Source of the DNA: Flavobacteriales bacterium
GTDB lineage: Bacteria; Bacteroidota; Bacteroidia; Flavobacteriales_D; Sanyastnellaceae
NCBI GenBank assembly: GCA_947457285.1
Contig: CANGVZ010000202.1
Coordinates: 1-5,231, forward strand
Length of the DNA: 5,231 bases
Direction: 5' to 3'
Shown here piece by piece: positions 1 to 5,231 of this stretch; position 1 is the first letter of the stretch, and each line of letters opens with the position of its first letter. The notes below the pieces were generated by a model, which saw only the letters and a list, made by a program, of their open reading frames with translations, was not told the DNA's origin and did not search any database. A program made the translations under genes and the position numbers.

Positions 1-2833
1 CTATGAGGGAGTAGTTGGCAAACTTAAATTCATCAATGGATGAAAGTGCAAAGGCTTCAGGATAGATCAGTCGCGCCAATTCCAGACTATCTCGCAACGA
101 TACCAATGGTGAAGACACACTTGACTTTCCGCCGATGGGCGGTTCATCCATCATGAGTTTTTTCATCTTGAGTGTTGCTTCGCGTGTATCCATCCAGCCT
201 AGGTTTTGGAGGATTTTGTTTTGGTAGGTCGCACTATCTGCATTCGCATAATATTGATTGGCGAGCCATTCGATATTCGTGGTGGAAGTGTCTCTCCACA
301 ACTCGAGAAGCAATGTGTTTTTTATTTCCTCTTTGTCTTTTTTCTCTTCGGTATTGGGTAGATTCGTTAGCAATCGACGAAGATCTGGTGCATTCGTAGC
401 GTGAATCCAAACATCATCCAACAACAGAATGGCATTTTTTTGAGTCGTAGAATCCGTTGAAGCGATGTCTTTTAAATATTGCTCTCCACCATTGTCAAAT
501 ATGCTTCTGTTGAAGACATTATCTTGTGGTGTAAAACTCGAAAATCCTGTTTTAATAAAGTCGCTTTCTCCGAGAATCGTGTCAATACTCGCAATCAATC
601 GGTAAAGCGTGTTTTTATAGAGATGCAATCGCTGCACGGTCGCTCTATGAGAACTTGTATCTGTCACGTAGTAGTCGGCTACAAAGCCATCGCTATTTTT
701 TACAAAGGATCTTTCTTCGAGTTTTAAATCACCATATTCTGAGACGCGTTCTTTTATTTCTTTCAAAAATGTGGTTGAATCCTTGGCCTGGAAGTATTTA
801 TGATAGCGAATCATTCTTACTTGAATGCTTTCAGGGCTACCCGGAGGGATTATTCGAATGGTCTTGCGCACACCATCGGCTTCATTCACTTCCTCTTCAG
901 AATCCCAATTGAAGCCGTAATCCATCTTCTTGTGGCGGTCATTGAGATCATAAGGAATCTTCATGCTGAAGTTGAGCAGCGTATCGGAGTAATTGTAAAA
1001 AGTACTATAAGTCGGCTTATCAAAGCGCACACTACTGAAGTAGTTTTTTGCAATGCTTTCATCTTCTGTCTTTACAACCAATGCGTACTTATTCAGGTTT
1101 TGATTGGTAAACGCGCCGAAGAATGTTTTGCCTTCTTTATTTTTATATTTTCCAAACACCGCAGGAAAGCCGCTTATAGTAGCGATTTCTTCACTCACGC
1201 GTTCCATTTCATTATCGTCCACATATTGTTGGGTAATGCTGCTATTGATATAGTTGTCTTCATCTAGAAAACTTGGATCTCCATTAGTGAAACGCCAGAG
1301 AATATAGTAGGCTCCAGTTTTTTTATCAAAAGATGTCACTTCGATATCGCTGGTAAGATCATACTCACTTTCCCCTTTGTAATATGTGAGGTCCCCGGGG
1401 ATCTTAGCGCTCAAGCTTTGATCTTGCGTTTGCCAAACACGATTATCACTGACTTTTATATCATAGTTGATTTTAAACGAATTGAAAAACTCTTCGCCGT
1501 ATTTATTAGAAATCTTATCCTTTAAGGCGGTAAGTTTGAGCACATAGATTTCCTCAGGTGCAAAGATAATTCTTCTGCGCTGCACGTCTCCGCGTCTCGT
1601 TTTATTGACGATGTCAAATGCAGGGAAGTTTTGATAGTTGATTTTCTTTACAGAAATTATATCTCCTGGTATTGCTTCATAAAGGATACTATCTACGGAT
1701 GCTATCAAATACTCAGTGCTTTTACCTGAAAAACCTGCGTAGTTTTTAAATCGGTAAACGCTGAAGTTCGCTCCATTCGGAATGTCCATGGCAAGCCAGG
1801 CAGAGGCTTCGGTACCCGAGGCAAATGGATATACCTTGGCAGGTGTGTCAAAGCTCAATGTCGCGTCTTGACTGGTAAAAGTGGAGTAGGGGCGTTTGTA
1901 GATAATTTTATCGAGCTTATCTCTTCTTTTTGCATCGCGTGTGCCTTTGTCCACGGGCTCCACCGTATACCCAAGACGGCGAAGCATTTCAATCACACCT
2001 TCCTGCCCGGGCAAATGCGCACAACCCATGGCTGCAAAAACCGAAGAGCCAACTTTGAACAAAGAGTCAATCGTGTTTACAAAAATGCGGTTGCGTTCTA
2101 CCAAGATAAACTTATTGAAGGCAGGACTATTGGTTTTAGTATTAATGCTATCCACAAGGTCGAGGTCTTGTCTGCGATAGGCTGGTTCTATTTGGCTTTG
2201 TAATTCACGCATTTTCTTGCGGTCTTCATTATCAAAACTCTTTTGAACCTTTTCATTGTTTTCTGCTTTGCGCGCCAACTTGCCGTACAAGGTGCTTTGC
2301 TCGTACGTCTCCAGACCAATACTTCGCTTTCCTAATTTTTTTCCGGTTTGGTAGATATACATGTCAAGCCATGTGTTCTCTTCGAAATCGGCACTTTCGC
2401 TGTAGTCATCGAATCGAAAGAGCATGTAGTTGAGCAAAGGCGGCTCATAGGCGATCACGTCTTTTATCTTGGATTGCAAATCTGTATCGAAGGTGAAGAA
2501 GCCTTCCAGTTGATTGGAACGGCCTGAATAATAGTCTTCATCGTCCTCAAAGTTTCGGAATCCATTGCCGGCAAACATCGATTGCAGCCATGCATCGGGC
2601 TCAAGTTCGAGGGCTACTACATCTACCGATTCGATGGCATTGAAGAAGGGATCACCGAGTTGGAACACCATTTTTTCGCTCACGTGCATGGTGCCGTATA
2701 GATAGGAGGGCTTTTGGAGGCCATTCCCAGATACTTTCCACAAAAGACTCTGATATTTTTTTTGCGAAAAAGCTTGAATGGATAAGCTTAATAGGAGTAG
2801 AGGAGCAATAAAATAACGAAGAAAAATATGCAT
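1..2833 (-). CDS. Secreted TraB/GumN (Tiki-like) family protein with long three-repeat C-terminal extension, C-terminus cut by window edge
   Basis: The frame is open for 944 codons from the ATG at 2833 to the left edge, so the C-terminus is missing. Residues 1-23 look like a signal peptide (short basic start, hydrophobic core IAPLLLLSLSI, then QAFSQ), so the protein is probably exported. Residues 27 to about 300 match the TraB/PrgY/GumN family: LLWKVSGNG followed by GTMH (47-50), ALELE (74-78), GLET (173-176), RNR (247-249) and GCAHLPGQEGV starting at 270. The two GxxH motifs, the glutamate and the arginine are the residues known to be conserved in this family and in the related Tiki metalloproteases, so the putative metal site looks intact. 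Substrate and role are unknown for bacterial members. Residues 326-767 contain three tandem domains sharing [L/F]S-x3-P, F[P/V]A and FxS[F/V] landmarks; about 768-944 is charged and probably helical. Family members can be only about 300 residues, so most of this protein is extension. No clear Shine-Dalgarno site is visible. The family call is firm; the function is not. Confidence 0.9.
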   Translation of the reverse strand, partial: MHIFLRYFIAPLLLLSLSIQAFSQKKYQSLLWKVSGNGLQKPSYLYGTMHVSEKMVFQLGDPFFNAIESVDVVALELEPDAWLQSMFAGNGFRNFEDDEDYYSGRSNQLEGFFTFDTDLQSKIKDVIAYEPPLLNYMLFRFDDYSESADFEENTWLDMYIYQTGKKLGKRSIGLETYEQSTLYGKLARKAENNEKVQKSFDNEDRKKMRELQSQIEPAYRRQDLDLVDSINTKTNSPAFNKFILVERNRIFVNTIDSLFKVGSSVFAAMGCAHLPGQEGVIEMLRRLGYTVEPVDKGTRDAKRRDKLDKIIYKRPYSTFTSQDATLSFDTPAKVYPFASGTEASAWLAMDIPNGANFSVYRFKNYAGFSGKSTEYLIASVDSILYEAIPGDIISVKKINYQNFPAFDIVNKTRRGDVQRRRIIFAPEEIYVLKLTALKDKISNKYGEEFFNSFKINYDIKVSDNRVWQTQDQSLSAKIPGDLTYYKGESEYDLTSDIEVTSFDKKTGAYYILWRFTNGDPSFLDEDNYINSSITQQYVDDNEMERVSEEIATISGFPAVFGKYKNKEGKTFFGAFTNQNLNKYALVVKTEDESIAKNYFSSVRFDKPTYSTFYNYSDTLLNFSMKIPYDLNDRHKKMDYGFNWDSEEEVNEADGVRKTIRIIPPGSPESIQVRMIRYHKYFQAKDSTTFLKEIKERVSEYGDLKLEERSFVKNSDGFVADYYVTDTSSHRATVQRLHLYKNTLYRLIASIDTILGESDFIKTGFSSFTPQDNVFNRSIFDNGGEQYLKDIASTDSTTQKNAILLLDDVWIHATNAPDLRRLLTNLPNTEEKKDKEEIKNTLLLELWRDTSTTNIEWLANQYYANADSATYQNKILQNLGWMDTREATLKMKKLMMDEPPIGGKSSVSSPLVSLRDSLELARLIYPEAFALSSIDEFKFANYSLI

Positions 2834-2887
2834 TCTAAAAAATAAAGATTTCAGTCCGTAAACGCCTGCCCACGGAAATATTGGTTT

Positions 2888-2915
2888 CGAATATACAAAA
2901 TCTATGGTGTCACAA
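2888..2915 (-). promoter_or_regulatory. Weak candidate promoter for the TraB/GumN gene
   Basis: Read on the minus strand, TATATTCG (2888-2895) resembles the Bacteroidota -7 element TAnnTTTG with one mismatch, and a TTG (2913-2915) lies 17 bases upstream. The usual spacing is about 19-21, so the fit is poor. It would give a leader of roughly 45-50 bases before the ATG at 2833. It is listed because it is the best candidate I found in this 184-base divergent region. Confidence 0.25.
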
Positions 2916-2967
2916 GGGACGAGCTTGCCCAATAATGCTAAGTTTCTGATTTGTAATAAGATTGCTT

Positions 2968-2999
2968 TTTGCTCAATTTGCGGAAATGTATTACTTTCG
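2968..2999 (+). promoter_or_regulatory. Bacteroidota-type promoter of the TPR-ribH operon
   Basis: TTTG at 2968-2971 and TACTTTCG at 2992-2999 are separated by 20 bases. This matches the Bacteroidota housekeeping sigma pattern (TTTG at -33, 19-21 bases, TAnnTTTG at -7) with one mismatch, C for T in the -7 element. Transcription would start about 5-8 bases further on, giving a leader of only about 10-15 bases before the ATG at 3018. No room is left for a riboswitch such as the FMN element. Confidence 0.65.
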
Positions 3000-3017
3000 C
3001 ACCCTAAAATTTGACCT

Positions 3018-3710
3018 ATGGCCAAGCAAAACACGGATAATATCGTCGACGTTGGAGAAGTTTACGGAAAGGCAGAGTCTTTCTTTGATAAAAATCGCAA
3101 GCCCTTAATGATTGGTGGAGGAGTGATTGTAGCTGCGATTGCTGGTTTTTTCGCATATGAGTTTTTAATCAAGGCTCCAAAAGAGAAGGAAGCTGCCAAC
3201 TCAATTTGGAAGGCTATTCAATATCAAGAACTTGATAGTGCATCACTTGCCCTCAATGGTGGTCCAGACTTCGCAGGGTTTGAAGAAATCGCTGAAAAGT
3301 ACGATGGAACAAAATCAGGCAAGGTTGCTCACTTCTGGTGTGGTGTAAACTACCGCGATATGGGTGAGTACGAAAAGGCGTTGGAGCATTTCAAGAAAGC
3401 TGATTTTGATGATGAGGCTTTGGGTGTTCTCGCAATCGGTAATGTTGGAGATATGTATGTAATGCTCGGCAACAATGAAGAAGCTGCTTCTTGGTTAGAA
3501 AAAGCTGCCAAGCGTGCTGGTTCATCAATGAGCCGCAATTACCTTGCTCCTCAGTACATTTTGAAGGCTGCTAAAGTAAATATGGAGCTCGGTCGCGACG
3601 ACAGAGCCAAGTCTCTCCTCAAGGACGCTGTCGATAATTACGACAACAAATCGCAAGAGTGGGCTGAGGCAACACGTTTGCTAGCAATGCTCAGAGCGAA
3701 GGAATTATAA
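3018..3710 (+). CDS. Membrane-anchored tetratricopeptide repeat protein (YfgM-like layout)
   Basis: This is a 230-residue protein. A soluble N-terminal stretch with a basic patch (KNRK, 25-28) precedes one transmembrane helix at about 30-51 (glycine- and alanine-rich, IGGGVIVAAIAGFFAYEFLI), so the N-terminus is probably cytoplasmic and the rest is probably outside the inner membrane. The remainder is helical. TPR-like pairs are visible at about 102-128 (WCGVNYRDMGEYEKALEHFKK), 136-165 (GNVGDMYVMLGNNEEAASWLEKA) and 177-210 (KAAKVNMELGRDDRAKSLLKDA). One N-terminal helix followed by TPRs is the layout of the YfgM/TPR_21 type of protein, which in E. coli works with the chaperone PpiD at the translocon. 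Whether this protein does the same is inference. The start at 3018 fits the promoter just upstream. The stop lies one base before ribH, which implies one operon; a TPR gene directly before ribH is, from memory, a common Bacteroidota arrangement. Confidence 0.9.
   Translation: MAKQNTDNIVDVGEVYGKAESFFDKNRKPLMIGGGVIVAAIAGFFAYEFLIKAPKEKEAANSIWKAIQYQELDSASLALNGGPDFAGFEEIAEKYDGTKSGKVAHFWCGVNYRDMGEYEKALEHFKKADFDDEALGVLAIGNVGDMYVMLGNNEEAASWLEKAAKRAGSSMSRNYLAPQYILKAAKVNMELGRDDRAKSLLKDAVDNYDNKSQEWAEATRLLAMLRAKEL
3699..3703 (+). promoter_or_regulatory. Shine-Dalgarno site of ribH inside the TPR gene
   Basis: AAGGA lies in the last codons of the TPR gene, 8 bases before the ribH ATG at 3712. It is the clearest ribosome binding site in the window and supports the ribH start. 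With stop and start only one base apart (TAA, T, ATG), the two genes are probably translationally coupled. Confidence 0.6.
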
Positions 3711-3711
3711 T

Positions 3712-4200
3712 ATGTCCAGTAGCAATCTATCTTATTACGATAAATCTCAACTTCCCGATGCACAGTCAATGCGCATCGGGATTGTTGTTTCTGAATGGAA
3801 CACTGAGATCACTGACAACCTCCTAAGAGGTGCTATGGAGGCGCTCACCGACGCTGGCGCATCCCTCGATTATATCAAAATAGTGTACGTCCCTGGCAGC
3901 TTTGAATTGCCTTCAGGTGCACAGTTACTTTTTGAAAATACAAATGTTGAAGCAGTGATTTGCCTTGGTAGCGTTATTCGCGGTGAAACGCCTCACTTCG
4001 AGTTCGTGTGCAATGGCGTGGCGCAAGGCATTAAAGATGTCGCGTTGAAATATAATAAGCCTACTATTTTCGGAGTACTTACCGACAACAATATCGAACA
4101 GTCGCGCGCTCGAAGCGGTGGAGCTTTAGGAAATAAAGGAATCGAGGCGGCGATTACCGCTCTCAAAATGGTTGCTCTGAAAAGACAATTAGAGGATTAG
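3712..4200 (+). CDS. ribH: 6,7-dimethyl-8-ribityllumazine synthase (lumazine synthase)
   Basis: RibH condenses 5-amino-6-ribitylamino-uracil with 3,4-dihydroxy-2-butanone 4-phosphate to give 6,7-dimethyl-8-ribityllumazine, the step before riboflavin synthase, in the cytosol. The 162-residue protein is complete and near the usual 150-160. Visible family motifs are IGIVVSEWN (22-30, with W29 at the aromatic stacking position), VPGSFELP (60-67), LGSVIRGETPHFEFVCNG (85-102, with H95 as the probable catalytic histidine), FGVLTDNNIEQ (120-130), R134 in the phosphate-binding region and GNKG (140-143) followed by the C-terminal helix. Nothing in the active site appears to be missing. The first 18 or so residues form a short extension before the first strand. 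It is the second gene of the operon with the TPR protein; no other riboflavin gene is in the window. The enzyme normally assembles into pentamers or 60-subunit shells; which applies here cannot be read. Confidence 0.98.
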   Translation: MSSSNLSYYDKSQLPDAQSMRIGIVVSEWNTEITDNLLRGAMEALTDAGASLDYIKIVYVPGSFELPSGAQLLFENTNVEAVICLGSVIRGETPHFEFVCNGVAQGIKDVALKYNKPTIFGVLTDNNIEQSRARSGGALGNKGIEAAITALKMVALKRQLED

Positions 4201-4595
4201 GCCTTCACCAACTTTTCTTCCATCAACTCTTCTTTACCTTTTCTTGTGAGATTGTATCCCACACCTGCTTTATTAAGTATGTAGCCATTGAGGTAAAGGT
4301 TCGCGATGCGCTCACCCAATTGAGCCGTATAATTATCACCCGCATCTTCACGCTCGATTCTAGTCCAGTAGTTGGCTTCCAGTTGAGAGAGTTTGATGAG
4401 TTGATTCTTGTTGTTCTTTTTGTAAGTGTATATGATATCTAAAAGTACGTAGTCGTATTTATCAAGCAATATGCGCATATACTGAAAAAGATTTAAGGGT
4501 GTTTTGATCAAGGCTTTCTTGTGTTGCAAAATAATCAGTATTTTTTCGACATCATTGAAAAAAAGAATGAAGATTTGTTGACAAATTTCAAACAT
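4197..4595 (-). CDS. Small hypothetical protein, possible winged-helix C-terminus
   Basis: I do not recognise this 132-residue family. There is no signal peptide. The N-terminal 39 residues are unusually rich in I, L, F and K. The C-terminal part (about 65-127) has an LSQLEANY helix, then GERIANLYLNGYI (94-106) and GYNLTRKGKEELMEE (113-127). The pattern 'helix, NGYI, turn, Y-x-LT-x-KG-x-E-L' resembles the recognition helix and wing of winged-helix DNA-binding proteins, but this is a resemblance only. The start is uncertain. M1 (4595) would put the ATG 8 bases from the divergent sbcD ATG, whereas M40 (4478) would leave about 125 bases for two promoters. The TAA stop overlaps the TAG of convergent ribH by 4 bases. 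Reality of the gene is likely because its C-terminal part reads like a folded protein and otherwise about 400 bases would be empty. Confidence 0.6.
   Translation of the reverse strand: MFEICQQIFILFFNDVEKILIILQHKKALIKTPLNLFQYMRILLDKYDYVLLDIIYTYKKNNKNQLIKLSQLEANYWTRIEREDAGDNYTAQLGERIANLYLNGYILNKAGVGYNLTRKGKEELMEEKLVKA
4573..4586. promoter_or_regulatory. Operator-like palindrome in the divergent start region before sbcD
   Basis: ATTTGT-TG-ACAAAT is a perfect 6+6 inverted repeat with a 2-base spacer, ending 17 bases before the sbcD ATG. It lies within the first codons of the minus-strand small gene if that gene starts at 4595. Its size and symmetry suit a dimeric regulator, but AT-rich sequence produces such repeats by chance, so the role is a guess. 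Confidence 0.3.
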
Positions 4596-4603
4596 CGCAA
4601 ACG

Positions 4604-5231
4604 ATGAAGATATTACACACCGCTGATTGGCATCTTGGAAAACGATTGCAAGAATATTCTCGCATTGATGAACAGCGTCGTGTAATGCTTGAAATTGCTG
4701 CTATTGCAGATGATCAACAAGTGGATGCTGTCTTCATCGCAGGTGATCTTTTTGATGTGTTCAATCCTTCGCACGATTCACAAGAGTTGTTTTATTCAAC
4801 GCTTTTCAAATTATGCAATGGCGGAAAACGTCCGGTGATTGCTATTGCCGGCAACCATGACTCGCACGCATTAATCGAAGCACCAGTGCCACTTGCAAAA
4901 GAATTGGGGATTGTGTTGGTAGGTTCTACCGAACATCAATCCGTGGATATCACGTTGCCAAATGGGGTAAAAATTCAAAGTAAGGAGGCAAATGTCATTG
5001 AGATTTTTTTTCCTGAAAAAAATGAAACGGCCATTGTCATCACTGCTCCGTATGCCAATGAGCATCTGCTGCGAACTTATTTGGGAGAACAAAATAGGGA
5101 AGAAGAGCTGCGCAAAATTTTAAAACTCCGTTGGCAACAAATAGCAAAGAAATATTTCACTGCCAAGTCGACTAATTTTTTTATCGGTCATTTCTTCTTT
5201 GTAAAGGATGGTGAAAAAGCTTCTGCAGAGC
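4604..5231 (+). CDS. sbcD: Nuclease SbcCD subunit D (Mre11-like), C-terminus cut by window edge
   Basis: SbcD is the Mre11-family nuclease that, with the SbcC ATPase, cleaves DNA hairpins and processes protein-blocked or broken ends. The window holds 209 codons, about half of the usual 380-420. The calcineurin-like phosphoesterase motifs appear in order: DWH in ILHTADWHLGKRLQE (D8, H10), IAGDLFD (45-51, D48), AIAGNHDSH (80-88, N84 and H85) and IGHFFFVKDGEK (194-205, H196), all of them metal-ligand or catalytic positions. The later GHxH motif, the rest of the nuclease domain and the C-terminal SbcC-contacting part lie beyond the edge. The start at 4604 gives the typical MKILHTADWHLG opening with no room for an earlier one. 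No clear Shine-Dalgarno site is seen. Its promoter must lie inside the divergent small gene if that gene starts at 4595. I expect sbcC next, but this cannot be seen. Confidence 0.96.
   Translation, partial: MKILHTADWHLGKRLQEYSRIDEQRRVMLEIAAIADDQQVDAVFIAGDLFDVFNPSHDSQELFYSTLFKLCNGGKRPVIAIAGNHDSHALIEAPVPLAKELGIVLVGSTEHQSVDITLPNGVKIQSKEANVIEIFFPEKNETAIVITAPYANEHLLRTYLGEQNREEELRKILKLRWQQIAKKYFTAKSTNFFIGHFFFVKDGEKASAE

Noticed and set aside
1392..1401. TCCCCGGGGA palindrome
   Set aside because: It falls in codons for I-P-G-D in the second repeat of the TraB/GumN protein and no partner copy exists; most likely chance codon choice.
172..2203. Several plus-strand open frames of 75-155 codons across the first 2.2 kb
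   Set aside because: They lie opposite the continuous 944-codon TraB/GumN frame, have odd composition (rich in F, H, C, S) and no recognisable motifs; they are shadows.
2855..2876. TCCGT ... ACGGA inverted repeat with a 12-base loop in the leader of the TraB/GumN gene
   Set aside because: The stem is only 5 pairs and has no T-run or known RNA motif, so it is too weak to call a regulatory RNA.
2834..3017. Possible riboswitch or small RNA in the divergent intergenic region
   Set aside because: The operon leader is predicted at only about 10-15 bases and the other side has no conserved structured motif that I recognise.
3350..3538. Minus-strand open frame inside the TPR gene
   Set aside because: Antisense shadow of a well-supported TPR coding region with no motif of its own.
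4578..4583. TTGACA resembling a sigma-70 -35 box before sbcD
   Set aside because: No -10 box fits at 16-18 bases downstream, where the sbcD start codon already lies, and Bacteroidota do not use this promoter type.
4593..4606. CATCG-CAAA-CGATG symmetry spanning the two divergent start codons
   Set aside because: Three of the five pairs are forced by having CAT and ATG facing each other, leaving only two extra matching pairs.
4871..5092. Minus-strand open frame inside sbcD
   Set aside because: sbcD motifs continue through this stretch on the plus strand; the antisense frame has no family features.

Overview
This window looks like ordinary chromosomal DNA from a member of the Bacteroidota. The protein styles (Bacteroidota-like SbcD and lumazine synthase, a membrane-anchored TPR protein directly before ribH, a very long secreted TraB/GumN protein), moderate-to-low GC, weak Shine-Dalgarno signals and a TTTG / TAnnTTTG-like promoter all point that way. 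I cannot place it below phylum level. I see no mobile element, CRISPR array, rRNA or tRNA.

Layout. Positions 1-2833 (minus strand) hold one very large open reading frame that runs off the left edge. It encodes a secreted TraB/GumN (Tiki-like) domain followed by three tandem domains of about 148 residues and then a helical region. Positions 2834-3017 form a divergent intergenic region carrying the promoter of the rightward operon. Positions 3018-4200 hold that operon: a single-pass membrane TPR protein and, one base later, ribH (lumazine synthase of riboflavin synthesis). A small minus-strand gene (4197-4595), possibly a winged-helix protein, converges on ribH with a 4-base overlap of stop codons. 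sbcD (4604 to the right edge) starts divergently only 8 bases from the start codon of that small gene. A perfect 6+6 palindrome lies in the shared start region.

How the genes relate. The TPR protein and RibH are probably co-transcribed and translationally coupled. sbcD is presumably followed by sbcC beyond the window. The TraB/GumN gene has no functional link that can be read from the sequence. The least-described parts are the three-repeat C-terminal extension of the TraB/GumN protein and the compact divergent junction between the small gene and sbcD. I found no convincing new multi-gene system.
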